64,000 bases of DNA, taken from contig BCIV01000014.1 in the NCBI GenBank assembly GCA_001600055.1, positions 496,001-560,000 of the forward strand, read 5' to 3'. Positions within the stretch are counted from its first letter, which is position 1. The number at the start of each line of letters is the position of its first letter. The notes beneath the pieces were generated by a model that made no database searches, was not told the DNA's origin, and worked only from the letters and a program-made list of their open reading frames with translations. A program made the translations under genes and the position numbers. The stretch is from Filobasidium wieringae (Eukaryota; Basidiomycota; Tremellomycetes; Filobasidiales; Filobasidiaceae). Of this stretch, positions 25,699-38,331 are shown piece by piece.

Positions 25699-28498
25699 AT
25701 GTCTGGAATGAACAGTATGACCGATTATCTCAATTTCGATGATATCCTCCAGGTGAGCGCTTTACGTCCGGGGCATCAAGGGCAAGGGAAAGCTGATCAC
25801 TGGTTCATACTCTTCACTTTCTGTTTGGTGTACTGACTGTTACTGCGACGACGATTTACACCTCTATCCTTGACGTGACGACGGATATCCTTTAGCCACC
25901 TTCTTCACCGTACGATCCCGATCTTTCTCTATTCCCCGATCTCCCCGCCTCTCAAGCTCAATCACAATCGCAATCGCAACCAAACCTCCACCCTTCCTTC
26001 CCTTACGCTCAGAACGCAACAGCCACAGCCTCGACCTCTACAACCTCTACACCTTGGACACCTCCTGCTCTCTCATACACCCATTCACCCGTTAGTGAAC
26101 TCGAAGCGAGTCCTTTGATTCAATTCGATCAGTACGGACTGGGACTAGATCAAACGAGTGGGTCGGGGTTCCCTCTTCAGAAGGAATCTAACAAGGGGTT
26201 CGATCATGAGGACTCGTACGCATTCTCCATCATGGATCCAGGAATGAATACCGAATCAGAATCCGGGCTGGGGGCCGGGGTCGGGGTGAAGATTGAGCCT
26301 GATCTTCCTCTGTCTGCTTTCTCTCAGTCCGGTCCGGGCGACTCGACAACCATAGCAGCGACGACGTCGTCGATGGGGGGGACATATCGTTCTCCCTTCC
26401 TCAAAAACCTGGACGATAGTCCCATGCTTAACACGGGGGGGACGGTCAACACCGCCGACCTTTTCGGTTCAGTCACCGGAGGAATCGGTCTGGACGGTTC
26501 CGAAGCTTACATGAATCAATTCGATGGGATCGGGGAGTATGGCGGGAAAGAGGTCTCTTTTGGAGGAGGAGCTTTCGGATCGGATGGGCTAATCTTCAAC
26601 CGGTTTAAGAGGAGGATGGAGGCGGTGGTAGAGAGCAAGTCGCTACAGGAACAACAGCAAGATCTGAGGGATGAGGAAGAGGAGGAAGAGGAAGGGATGG
26701 ATTCACCTGGATCGGCCAGTGCTGCTTCTCCCGAACCGGAACCGGAACGCGAACAGGAGACGAGCGAGGATGAGATCAAATCGAAGAAACCGCTCGCTAG
26801 GGATGTAAAGGGAAAAGCGAAATCAAACAAACCCTCCATCCCTACTCAAGGCCGGAAACTTTCCGCCGCTTCCGCTTACGCTCAGATCAGCGCTGCCGCA
26901 GTGGACGACATCTCCTCGGAACTCGCTCACGAGGAAGACGGGCGGGAGAAGAGGAACGTTTCCTTCTCGGAGGACGGGATGGATTCGTTACCCCTTCCTG
27001 CCATGTTTGGAGGCGTCAAGGGTAAAGGGGGGAAGAAAGGGGGTGGTATGAGTAGCGTGGTCTTGGAAGATGGGGAAGAGGCGGGGGAGGAGGACGATTG
27101 GAGACCTAGCGTACGTCCGCTTGTCCAGACCGAACTCGGCTGTACGTGCGTTGCGGCTGATCTCATGCTCTCGTCATAGGCCGAGGAGTACAAGAAGATG
27201 TCTTCCAAAGAGAAACGACAGTTACGTAACAAGCTCAGTGCGAGGGCGTTTAGGAACAGGAGAAAGACCTATATAAACGAGCTGGAGGATCATATCAAGG
27301 ATCGCGATCGATTGATCGACGCGATCAGGAACGAGCTAAAGAACTTTAGGAGCGAGAACGATGATCTCAGGTAAGCGGATCAAGCTGGTGTGTTCGTACT
27401 TGGATTTGAGCTGACGGGACATGACCGCACAGGCGAGAGATTGGGATGTTGAAAAAGGCGGCGTTGGAACCTACCGAGATGATGACACCTGCGCTCAGTC
27501 CGACGAGGACGGGCTCGGTCTCGTCTGCGTCCACTTCCACCACGGCCTCGACTTCGATGAGGAACAACGCTACCGCCGGACCATCCGTCAACACCTTCAA
27601 CCCCCGCAAAGACATGCCCGCCTCGACTTCTGCCCTGCTCAATCAGATGTCACCACGCTCGATGTGGGGGATGGGTGAAGGTGGAGGATATACCAGCGTT
27701 CATACGACTTTTATGCCAGACATCTCTCTCCCCGCTTCTTACGAAAATTACAACACCAAGTCATCTGCCAGTCCTCCGCTCGTTTCGATCGCGATTCCTC
27801 GTCAAAACTTGAACCCTCATCTGAACAACGGGGGCAACGCTAGCTTATCTCCTCCAGCCCGTTATCAACCACTGGAAGGCGGGCATGCCAACATGTCCGA
27901 TTCGTTCGATACCTGGGCTTCAGAGACACCCTTTAGTTACCGCTCGTTGGACGATTACAGGATGCAACTTTGGTCCAGGATGGCGAGGGATGCTTCTCTC
28001 GCCAAGAAGGGCGTGCCTCTCGACATGCGACCTAAATTCCTGAAAGATCCTAGCGAGTTGGAAAAGAAGACCAATCCAAAGGCGACGGAAGAACAGATGT
28101 CTTCCAACCTCGTCAGCCGATCCGTTCAGCCTGTAGAATCGGCGGCACCCGTCATGTCGAATGTCATCTCCAAAGCAATCTCGAACCGATTATACGCAGC
28201 ATTCTTGTCCGCTTTCCAGTCACCTCTCATTCGAGCGTTGGAAGACGATCAAAGGACAGCCGGAGTCGAAGCGCCCTTCGCCCACGTTCCATCAGCTTCC
28301 GCGCGACCGAATCGGGCAGCTCTTCCCTCTGCAGACGCAGAAGCAGACGCGGCTCTTGCTGCCAGCTTTGCTCACCTCAAAGTCGCTACGGATAGTCTGG
28401 GAATCGGTCTTAGTGGGATGAAGCAGGACTTGAAGTGTGAGGAGGAAGCGGCCGCGCGAAATTGGACGTTCTTGTCGTTACCAGCTCTGAGAAGTTGA
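25699..28498 (+). CDS. bZIP transcription factor
   Basis: DNA-binding regulator. Starts MSGMNSMTDYLNFDDILQ, a short acidic/hydrophobic motif that may be an activation segment; an intron (about 25753-25896) leads to PPSSPYDPDLSLFPDLPASQ. The next 350 residues are acidic and Ser/Gly/Pro-rich with a KKP basic patch. The bZIP lies after an intron ending at about 27179: EKRQLRNKLSARAFRNRRKT gives the N-X7-R signature (NKLSARAFR), followed by YINELEDHIKDRDRLIDAIR and LKNFRSENDDLRREIGMLKK, i.e. leucines/isoleucines at heptad positions; an intron (about 27372-27432) splits the zipper. The C-terminal 330 residues hold PLDMRPKFLKDPSELEKKTN and a helical end AALAASFAHLKVATDSLGI. About 800 aa. The exact fungal subfamily is not clear to me. 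Confidence 0.85.
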
Positions 28499-28697
28499 TG
28501 CTAGACGGTGGAATACTGCATGGGTTCATGTAGTTTGTGTATTGTAAGAAACTGTTTTCCATATAGTATACCCTTTAGCGAGAGAAAACGAACGTGTTTC
28601 GTTGGCAAATGACTTCCGATGGCATACACGTCGCCTTATATATGTTACAAATGATCGTTACGAAAAAGGGTATTGGGGGTCGTTATTGTAAAAGCGA

Positions 28698-28818
28698 CTG
28701 CTTCTCAAGTCAATCAATATGCTAAGGATTGATATACATAAGACTTTAGAATATTACATACCTGCTTCTCAAGTCAATCAATATGCTAAGGATTGATATA
28801 CATAAGACTTGAGAAGCA
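28698..28818. repeat. 49-bp direct repeat, second copy inside a perfect inverted repeat
   Basis: A 49-bp sequence beginning CTGCTTCTCAAGTC occurs at 28698-28746 and again, identical, at 28762-28810. The second copy is followed by bases that complete a 13-bp perfect inverted repeat: TGCTTCTCAAGTC (28763-28775) against GACTTGAGAAGCA (28806-28818). Inside are a shorter inverted pair, ATCAAT and ATTGAT. It lies between two convergent genes (bZIP ending 28498, unknown gene ending 29051), so it could act as a 3'-end hairpin or be a small mobile-element scar. Confidence 0.85.
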
Positions 28819-29050
28819 AAGGAGAAGACTAATAGAAAGAAGCAATGACTATATCAGTGTTTTGTACGTACTAGAACGATCAATTGATGAAGCCTCAACA
28901 ATGAAAGTAACGCGTTTTCTAACATCGTTATGGGGGAAGCCTAGGTAGTGCGTAGAATCGTTATGCAAGAGAAAGAACCAGGTCATATCGTAATGCCGGA
29001 TTCCAGCTCTCGAAGCTCTTCTCTGTGATGCAGAAACCCATCGACAGCGT

Positions 29051-30263
29051 TCAAGAATCATCGGATGTACTGCTCGGAACGCCCTTGCAGTGCACGCATG
29101 TACCGTTCTCGCGCGCTTCCAGTCTGTCCATGAATGAGTTTTGATCCTGCAAGGAAGGGAACAGGCAATCGAACCAGATTAGATGCTGATAATAGCGTTC
29201 TGATAACTCACTTTGACCAGCAATTCCTGCATGTCTTCGATTTTGAGCTTGAAAAGGTCAAGATCATACTTGATGTAATCTTCCCCCATATCAAGGTCAA
29301 GATTCAGATGATTCCAGTTCACGATCTCACGAGTGAACACCTGAGGCCCAAATTTGTACGACTGGATGCGTCCAGCACGAATGGAGTTGAGTAACAATTT
29401 TCCCGGAAGATGGACTGTAGTCGCGTTCGGGCCTGCCAGACCAAGCAGATCTCGGTTCGTCCCTTTGAGAATTTCATATACTATTCGGAAGATATCTTGT
29501 CCTATTTCGATAGGATGCTCATATCTTGATCGAATCAAGCGCGGACTGGCTCTTCCAAATTGGCCTTCCTTGCCTTCGTCCTCGAATTTGGACAGAGCGG
29601 CGAGTGTTTGCTTCAGCACGACTGACGGATCGAAAGAGTCAGAAACAAGGAGGTATGAGGAACTTTTGTCGAAACTGACTCAGAGTGTAATTACAGCCCT
29701 CCCGCCAGGAAGCTAAAGCCCTGATATCCGCCTTCGTGGCACTTGAGCGGAAAACGGTATCTGCCGCGACCTCGTCCCACAGTCGACTTCGGCTCTTTGA
29801 GAGCGCAAGGACGATATCCCAGCTCCAGGCTATATGCTGACGTGATACTGCATATGGTATTTGCTGTCGAGGTCACAGTGAGCTCACACGAATGAGCCTT
29901 GATTCAAAGTATGTCGGGTGCCGATTGCTGAGGACTCACTGTCTTGAATTTACTGTAGCCATACGGGGCAGCCCATATTACAAGGAAAAATTTAGGTGCG
30001 ATATGACGCCAGAAATGGAAGATTGAGCGGTTTTGTTCGATATAGACCAGCTGTCGGGAGGTTGAATGCTTGATGGATTCAGCACAGGGATGGGGATTCG
30101 GAACCTTGTTGACGAACGCCTGCGCAGCTGAAGTGAAACTGTCATACCCTCTATCCCGAAGCTCCTGTTGTTCGTCCAGAAAAGTTTGCCATAATTCGGA
30201 CGGTGTCTCCATGTTATTAGAAGACGTGTGATCGTTGCAGAATGAGAAGCATGTGTCTTGCAT
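29051..30263 (-). CDS. Unknown conserved-looking protein with C-terminal CX2C
   Basis: No family recognised. Exon order: MQDTCFSFCNDHTSSNNMET (start 30263; the Met of METPSELWQTF at 30212 is an alternative), then QTFLDEQQELRDRGYDSFTS and an aromatic segment FHFWRHIAPKFFLVIWAAPY. After an intron: AWSWDIVLALSKSRSRLWDE, ATKADIRALASWREGCNYTL. After another (GTCAGT...CGTCAG): VLKQTLAALSKFEDEGKEGQ, YEHPIEIGQDIFRIVYEILK, GNATTVHLPGKLLL-like segment and a Asp/Leu-rich helix LNLDLDMGEDYIKYDLDLFK. The last exon gives DQNSFMDRLEARENGTCVHC, so a CX2C, and ends SSTSDDS with TGA at 29051-29053. The joins keep frame and the composition is that of a folded soluble protein of about 310 aa. Confidence 0.6.
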
Positions 30264-30640
30264 GTCCTGAACGGTGACTAATTAGTTATAGTAGTGAGTA
30301 GTAGTGATAAGACTCAGGTCATTCGTAGCGCGAACAGTCTCAGGTCACGATCATTAGTAATTCAGCCGTTCATCAGCTTCATCACACCGCACACCGCACA
30401 ACGCACATCACCCGTCAAGTTTACAATAATCATTGGCTCAGGAAATTGAGGAGCATATCGAGATGTCGGAGCTGAGCAACGAACAAGGGTGAAAGGTGGT
30501 GACTATCCCTATGATCATCAGTGCATTTATATCGCTAGTGAAAAACCATCCGGGGGTGTTGAAGGATATTCAGGAAGCGATCGAGAACATCTTCTCTTGA
30601 TAGCTAAATCCGGGATGGGGTATCAACTACCGGTTCATCA
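30264..30640. other. Intergenic gap between RAD1 3' end and the unknown gene
   Basis: About 380 bp between two minus-strand genes. It must hold the promoter of the downstream gene. It shows AC-rich repeats (CACCGCACACCGCACAACGCACATCACC near 30385-30412) but no supported gene or clear TATA box. Confidence 0.4.
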
Positions 30641-32505
30641 CTACATCTCTACAATGTTTTCTACCGGAGTCAATTTAAACTCGATGATTCCTACCTCGTT
30701 CCCGCTCAGTCGTTTCCCCGCTGGACTCGGCATCATCATCTGGAGGCTCATGAACCCCTGATTATCAATACGGAGCGATATCTTTAGTGATGAATGTAAT
30801 GCTCGATTTGCCATTGAGAAGAGACCGAACTTGTATCTATGGGCCATTGTTTGTTCAATCAGCCCGTCGTGTCCGTGAGTCGCGCGTATGGCTCACGTAC
30901 GAGAAAGACAGTGGTGATTTGCAGACAAAGACGTCCATCAGATCCTTATCGTTAGGATAATCCAACTTTTGAAGAATTTCGAGACGAAGATCGTTTTAGC
31001 TCATACGATCTTTTCTAGATACTTATATCAGACCATACCCACCTCAGTGGTTCCGAAATCGCCTTTTGCCTCTAGTCGAAATATCCCTGATTGTTCTCGA
31101 GCCTTTCTGCCTTCTTGTCTCGTCGGGTCCGCCTTCCCAGCGACTTGCTTTCCCTCGTCCAGTCTCCGTTCCTCCAAGGTCATGGCAGGTCCAGCTATAA
31201 TGTTGATAATCGTGCAACTAGAATCCAGGTCGGAGATGGCTTCTCGCAACCAGTTTGCCTTCACAGAGTATAGGTGGAAATTAGCGAAAAGGCTTGTCAA
31301 CTGCCCTGCGCTAAAACGATTGAACTCACTTTCATTATGACGTGAAACAACCTAGGTGGGTTGAGTGTAATTGTGTTAGTGACAAGGCGGTGCAATTCGA
31401 GCCAAACCAAATCAGCAACTCACATGGCATCCTGGTCGAAGTGTTCCTCGTATCCTTCCTCAGGCTCCAACAAGTTTAGTCGACAGGTCGTAACGGGCGA
31501 ATTGGGCTCATCATCCACCCTAGATTAAGCATGCAGTTGCGTTGTAAATTACCTTGTACATGGCATGCTCGTTCAGAGAGAGCCTTCACGTACAGATCTA
31601 ACTGGAGAGGATACCCGGGTCCATCCCATCGCATCAGGAGCGACGTACATGGCAACTTTCCACCGACACTAAACCCCGAGTCATGTTCTGCCGACACGTC
31701 CGCATTAAATCTCTTTCTTCTTGTTGCTGCTGAGACCGGTGCCTCTCCTAAGGACGACGCCATTCCTGCGGAATTTCCGCTTGAGGCAGTGCTGGTGGTG
31801 GCGTGACCGTAGATATTGAGACATTCTAGAAGAGTTGTCAGATTGATCTCGAATTGATACGTTTCCAAGTCTTCTTCGTCGTCATCTGAGTCGATGTTGT
31901 CACCGTTGACGATTGAATCATTCTGTTGAGGATTGCGGCCAGAATAGGGTGTATGCAGGCCCGGTTGAGCTACCTGTCGGCGAGAAGGAGTGGAAGGAAT
32001 CTGTTCTTCTAGCCGTTCTGGGTTATCATTCTTGTCGACGAAAGGGTCTGAGTCGAATCGACGTTGTCTGGGACGCCTTCGAGGTGTAAACACATATCGG
32101 TTGAACAGGCTTTGAGATATGTATGCAACAGCTGTTTAAATAGAAGTAAATCCGAGCCTTCGGTCAGTACGTTGTCGTCAATCTCCCTTTCGAAAGCTAC
32201 TGTACGTGCCTACCATTGCCTTCGTATCGTCGACCTGTACGGCTAGTCCAGCAGCAGATACGGACACATTGGCTTTCTGTCAAAATCAGTGTGGAGGACC
32301 CTTCGATGATCAGTATAGACTCTGCAGGGCCGAGTACTAGTATACTGAACAGACTTGCTTGCTGGAAGCTAATCCCTCTTAATAATCGAGCGAGTGGCCG
32401 AACATCGTCCGTCTCGATCTCCAATACCTGTTCGAGAAGAGCGAAGACATGAGCTCGGTTTTTTGAATGGCTTTGGGTAGAATTCACCGGTTGAGAGACG
32501 ATCAT
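30641..32505 (-). CDS. RAD1: Checkpoint clamp subunit Rad1 (9-1-1 complex)
   Basis: PCNA-like subunit of the Rad9-Hus1-Rad1 clamp loaded at damaged DNA to activate the checkpoint kinase; Ustilago Rec1 is the classic basidiomycete member. Start MIVSQPVNSTQSHSKNR, then IETDDVRPLARLLRGISFQQ, a family hallmark. A GC-AG intron (GCAAGT donor) joins to KANVSVSAAGLAVQVDDTKA, then AYISQSLFNRYVF. A basic insert PRRRPRQRRFD is followed by FEINLTTLLECLNIYGHATT and GPGYPLQLDLYVK. Later exons give LTSLFANFHLYSVKANWLRE, AISDLDSSCTIINIIAGPAM, FRLEAKGDFGTTEV, KLDYPNDKDLMDVFVCKSPL and FSYKFGLFSMANRALHSSLK, ISLRIDNQGFMSLQMMMPSP, IIEFKLTPVE, the expected C-terminal clamp half. About 8 exons and about 410 aa, longer than the family core because of the inserts. 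Confidence 0.9.
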
Positions 32506-33024
32506 GATACTGAGGCGGAGGGTTTATATGAGATTCGACTGTATATCAAGTTGGTACAATTAGGTCTTGAGGTGTTGATCATGATGGAACTAAACGATTT
32601 ACAGGTATGTTGTTTACGAACAGGTTCACAAGTTTGTGGCTTCCGCGGCTTCACTACCGTGATCCAGCTCAAGTAAAGCGAGCTTGTGCTTTTGGATTAT
32701 CGCAGCATCAGGCAGTTCGCGTTGAACGTTTTCGAACGACAAATGGTCAGAGTCTACAGGATCTAGAGATCCTAGAGAATCGAACTCGATTGAAACGTTT
32801 AGATATATTAGATAAAGTAGATGATTGTATGTCTTAGTCATACTCGGCAAGCGCATCAGTGCTCGTATCGCGCTTCTATCTGACTTGGTTCATATTCAAG
32901 CCACATGCTTCAAGTAGGTAGCACGTACATACGATATAGGAGCCAGGCAGTCTTCATTCCCTTGAAGTCAGACGGCTATTCTAAACCTCCCACCCTGATC
33001 GCAATTCCGGGATAGGAGAGCACC
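32506..33024. promoter_or_regulatory. Divergent promoter region, RAD1 and NUP120
   Basis: About 520 bp between the RAD1 start (minus) and the NUP120 start (plus). No gene is supported. It is the shared upstream region of both. ATG codons in it are followed by short frames only. Confidence 0.5.
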
Positions 33025-36000
33025 ATGGCATTGTCTCTATTTGGTACCCCTAGGAGACAACGAGATCGCTCCACGCCGGCCCGTCAAACCCCACTCAAAG
33101 GTCTACGATACCCTAGTCAAACCCCTCCTCCCATCTCTATATCGCAGCAAACCCCTTATGAATCTTTCTCTTCCGTACATATCCACCTTCCTGAGGCTTC
33201 TGGATCAAGGGGTAGCCGTGGAGTAGACTTTCCGTATGATTCGCTCAACATCGAGGACGACGCAGAGGATATGGATGAAGAGCTCTCTCAGGTCGAGATG
33301 AGACATAACCCAGAACATGCTCTCTCCAGCTGTTATCACGCATCTACTTCCACTTTGGCACGAGTGATCAACAACGGCTACACGTTAGAATTCCGGTATA
33401 TAGCTCCATCAGTATCTCGCCGGATCACAGACCATATTAGTGAAACGTTCCTTCGAATCAACTTTACATCTCGATTACAAGACATCTCTACCTCCCATCC
33501 ATTCCATTTTTCTTCGGAATCCCGTCTCAGCTTCTTCATCCTCGATTCCAAGTCCCGGATCTACCGGTTCTTTTTCCCCGATCCTCGAGAACAAATTGCA
33601 GCTGGCCGACCAGCTTATCGATTCGATGTGAAGGATATGCACCTAGGATGGCTAACAATGAGTGAACAAGACATGGTGACCTCCGGTCTTACGTTGAATA
33701 TGAATCGTACTGGAGGTGTTGTGTGGAGCGTTAGGAACGAGGATGAGCTGGTCATGGGAGTGCAGGATGGGTTGATTAGGTGCCGCCTTGGGGACGACGG
33801 TCAGTCTGCTATGTTCAGGCGGAAATCTGTTAGGAAGTAGTCATCTGATACCTTGGTGGATTCATTACGGATTGACCTCTCTTCAATAGATTGGACACAC
33901 GAATACTTCAAAAGACCCACCTCCCTTACATCGCTTTTCAGATCCTCCTCAGACTATCAAACCCAGCTCATCTCATTATCCGCTTTTGATCCATCCTCAT
34001 CTACTTCATACATTTACGGCGTCACGCGGGATAAGAAATTACGGATATGGAATGCCGCCACTCTTGGTCACGAGGGGATTGTCGATCTAGCTCACACGAC
34101 CTCGTTCCCCATCGATGCCAAGGCGGTGCAGGTTCATCATCGTCAAGCAGAACAACAGAAGGAGGCGTGCTTTGCTCCTCTTGTTCAAGTCGTTGCAGGT
34201 ACTCAAAAAACTCCCTACGGACGTTATGTGATCACTTTCACTCCCACTCCGAGATCGCCAGAAGGGGCCGGTTATTTCCAGGTTTTCGGAGTGGGAAGGG
34301 AGGAGAACAGGAAAGAGCACTTATCTCACGTGGGATTTTTTACCTGCTCTTCTGAGACAGTCGGAACCGAGTTCAGGGGGTTTAACACTGAGCGAATGAT
34401 CGACAAAAAGGAGGATCAGCTAAATGAAATCGGGGAAGATGAGGAACATGCGGACAGGTGGAGGTTATGGACCGCTTGGGACATCAAGGGGAAGCATGTT
34501 CTGGAATGGTCGGACATCACTGCTTTGATCCACCCCAAGGAACAAGATCGAGGCAATATGGGAACGAACGGGTGGCAGATAGTAAAGAGCAGTAAAGAGT
34601 CTCTTGGGTTACTACCCGTTTTCGATTCGGCCTATTTCGATGCTTTCTTTGAGCGTTTGGACGAGATTGCGGAGATGGATGGAAATGCAGACTTGATTCA
34701 TGCGGATGATACCGCAGAGTTTTTCCTGGATCACCTATTTTGCCCTGGACGATTCTCGATGTCCGTTCTCGAGGCCGCCTATACGGAGTATATCAGCAAT
34801 GCAAGCCAGCCTGAAGAAGCAACAAATAAAGACAACGATTTAACGCTTAGAGAGAAGATCGGGCGAGCGATCGGTAGAGAGCTTTACAGGAAAGAGACGA
34901 GCGGATATGAAGATTTGCTGGAAATGCAGAGGGGTCTCAGGCTCGAATGGCAAGGGTTCTGGGTCAGTGTACAGCAATTGGATATTCAGGGAAGATGGCC
35001 TCTATGCTTGGTTCCCTCAAGTGATACCGATGGGAGTGGGGCCATGGTCATTTGCCGAGAAGGTCTCGTACTGCCTCAGGTTGAAGATGACCTCACTTTG
35101 ATGAGACGCTTGGCGTCGACTCAGAATGATCTCGACTTGGAGGAATTGGGAGAGGAGATCATAGATCCCACGACTACAGATGCCACTCGCACTTTCCTCC
35201 AAGCTCCTGAAGGCGCCATGGCGTTACATCACGGAGCAATAGCAACGTATACTGCTCGTGCCGACCTCTTGTCTATAATAGCGTCTGCCAGCTCAATCGC
35301 AAGCAGTTTCACTCCAAGAGATCTGGCAGACTTTTACGAGGCTCTCAACAGTTCGCTAGGTCAAGGACATGCTGTTTCGTTGGTCGAATTGGCCAATTCT
35401 GCGGCGCCGTGTCTAGGCAGAGAACCTTACGATGAGCCCAGTCTCTCGATGAGTATGGCGCAGCTAGGGAAGTGTAGTTCGCCACAAAAGGCGATATACC
35501 AACTCCTAGACGCACTAGGTGATCTCTCATCAGACAGTAGATCACAGAAGCTTTTTGAAAGTTTTACAGGCGTCAGTTTGCGCGTCGCCAGCATGCAACA
35601 CATTATTGCCGTCCGTCAGCTCGTCACGAGCGAGCTGGTTGTGCTTGTCTGTTACCTCATACAAGCAAAACCTGTGGGAGTCGTAGACTGGCCGAAACAA
35701 AAGGACGCATACAACAGCATTGCAGCCAGAGCATTGGCTTCATTCCACGCGTGGAACACGATCAAGTGGCTGGTTGAGCAAGACGGAGAAGAGTGTCGCA
35801 AGATGTCAATAGCGTCCGTCAGGAATGAACAAACAAATGCGTGGACGAGTTACTTGGCGTTATGCAAGGAACAGGGAGTACGACCGGAAGGTACTGCTCA
35901 GGCAACCCCGTACTCGCTTGTACATATGCTCTTGTCTAGACAAACCGAGCCCTCGCCCGTCTTGACTTTGACGCCAGCTTCCTTGCTTCGAAATAGTTTA

Positions 36001-38331
36001 AATGCGCTTAGTCGACTTCACCTCGTCAAACGTGAGCGGGAGATTCGAGCAGGGCCAACCGATACTCAGATGGCAATGGATATTGTTCTGAGCGGAAACC
36101 CTGGCGCCGCGCTTGATTTCATTCAAAAGTACCCCATCACCGCAGGCCTCGAATACGTCTCAGCTCGGGCTTCGATTATAGCTGCCCAAGATCAGAACGT
36201 CCTGACTTGGCAGTTCTCCGAACAGAGTCCCAACCCCATCGACAGTCTGCAGAACGTAGCTGCAGTTATCGGTTAGCCCGCATCTTTGCTGTAATCCCTG
36301 ATCACTCACTGACATTTTTATTCCGATGTCTTAGCGATTAATGAGTGGGGTCAAAACGACAATACAGGACTAGCGAGTATCTTGCCGGATGCCGTCCGAT
36401 GGATTGGACTCGCGGCCTACTACGAACATGTCCACGACGTGTGTCGAGACAGTTCTCTGAACGGTCCTTCGATCGTTTTTGCAAGGTTGGCTGTATCCGA
36501 ACAGTGCGACGTGAGCAAAACAAGAGCACTGCGACAATACCTTTTCCGCCAGTACCTCGACCTTTGCCAGTATGAAGAGGCATGGCAAATCATGCTTGAC
36601 AATCCGTACAGTAATTAGTAAGTCCGTTGCACGCCGTGTCTCGAAACCGGATGGGACAGAGTAACTGACGATCAACTTTCCCTTCAGTGACTCGACGGAT
36701 CAGGAACGGCCGCTTGGCGAGCTCATCCATTCCATGTGCCAGGCTGGAGAGACGCAACGCCTCTTCGCGCTTCCGTTCAGTGGCATGGAGGGCTACATTG
36801 AGGACGAGCTCGACCTGAAAGCGAGGACGTCTGATCCGCTGGCTGTACCGTCGTATCACAAGATCCTGTACGCTTGGTTAGTGATGCGTCAAGATTTCCG
36901 TAAAGGTCAGTCGATGGTCGTGACTACTCGAGGCTGAGTGGTTGTGACTGAACCGCCCGTCATAGCGGCCTATACGATGTATCAATACTCGCAACGATTG
37001 AAGGAGGTCGTACCTAACAACGTCGCCGCTCACGTGTCCATCATGAATCTACGGTCGCGTAGTTTACTGGCAGCGTTGAGCAACTTGGCTTTGGTCGATG
37101 AGAGTAACGCTTGGTTCACAACCGTTGCCAGCACCAGGTCGTCGACGGAATTCGAAAGGGTCTGTCGGGTCCGACAATGTCGACTACGAGATACGAGCTG
37201 ACATTTTCGTCCCCGCCAGTCATCTAAGCGTATGCGAGTGTCCACCAACGTCCCAGCCGAACTGTACACGAATTCGGTTCGCAGACCGATGGATATCGTC
37301 ACTATCGACCATATACGACGAGAATCGGACCTCTTGTTGAAGAGCCTGACGATCGCTCAACAGGCTCCGAACCAAATCGATCCAGGTTAGTAGATCTCCC
37401 GCGATGCTCCGTCCGTTCGCCCTCGGTCGTACGGTCTGACGACTGGCTTGAATTTCAGCAACCCCGCTTGGCGCTGAAGTGTGTATATCGATGTTGTCGG
37501 GAATCGGACTTTTCGATCAGGCGTTTATGAGCGCGGATATACAAAGAGTGGAGAAGGATATCGTTTTCGAACATCTCGCTACTCGATGCCTGGAGATGAG
37601 TGGGTTGACGGATGAAGCGATCAGGTGGGTGATTTCCGAGCTTTGGCGACTCGTTCTAGCTATAAGCACTGCACTGAGCACGATGTTCTCCGTTTTCGCA
37701 GAGCGACTGGGATTGGGGCATGGCTCGAAACGTCGTTTGAGATTTCAACGTGGCATGGGACCTTGGCGGAGAAGGCTTGGAGGTATTTGGAGACCGCCCT
37801 GTCACAGCATGACGTTTCTACCTCTCCACCGGGCCGTCCAAGCGAATCATCCACGATGGCGAAACCTGTACCTGGATTTGGGTATCACTTGGTCGTGCTC
37901 CGAAAGATCCTCGAACTGGCTCCCGAAAGCGGCTTACCTCGATGGCTCACGGCGAAACTGGCAGAGAGGTGCCCGGATGCGCTCGGACGTGAGGGATTAA
38001 AGGTCGGGGCGGTGGTGATGGCAGCGAACTGGACGATGGATGGTCTTCGAGCTGTAAGTCGAGCCGTCATCATGCGTCTGTCCGACCCTCCTTTGGGCCC
38101 TGACAACCCCCGAATCGACTTTCAAAGGCTCAAGCGAGACGGGTCGATACGGTCGATAATGGGATCGTCGCCCCTCAATTCTCACCTTTCAACACGGTCG
38201 ATCAGGTCATGGCGAGTCTGAAGGAATGTAAGGAAAAACAAGCCGAGGTCGTGATGGATTCATTGAGGGTGGAGGGGGCTCGACGGATCCGAGGGATCAA
38301 GAGTTTGATGAGTACTGTGAGGGATCGATGA
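33025..38331 (+). CDS. NUP120: Nuclear pore Y-complex nucleoporin Nup120/Nup160
   Basis: Scaffold nucleoporin, arm of the Y (Nup84) complex. Starts MALSLFGTPRRQRDR in the context CACCATGG. The N-terminal beta-propeller is seen in FFILDSKSRIYRFFFPDP, RPAYRFDVKDMHLGWLTMSE, NRTGGVVWSVRNEDELVMGV, and SYIYGVTRDKKLRIWNAATL. An intron at about 33801-33890 joins LGDD to DWTHEYFKRP; the TAG at 33838-33840, in frame with both sides, lies inside it. The propeller is followed by the helical stalk (MSVLEAAYTEYIS, WQGFWVSVQQLDIQGRWPLC, ITAGLEYVSARASIIA). After 36276 at least seven further small exons continue (WIGLAAYYEHVHDVCRD, YLFRQYLDLCQYEEAWQIML, LGELIHSMCQAGETQRLF, YHKILYAWLVMRQDFRKA, FEHLATRCLEMSGLTDEAIR), ending MSTVRDR with TGA 38329-38331. 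About 1,500 aa. Confidence 0.87.

Noticed and set aside
26516..26839. Minus-strand Ser-rich frame inside the bZIP gene.
   Set aside because: Shadow of the Glu-rich coding strand (GAG/GAA read as CTC/TTC and TCC).
33838..33840. In-frame TAG splitting NUP120 into two open frames in the same frame, suggesting readthrough or a pseudogene.
   Set aside because: A GTCAGT donor at about 33801 and an AATAG acceptor at about 33890 remove it and join LGDD to DWTHEYF in frame, so the stop is intronic.
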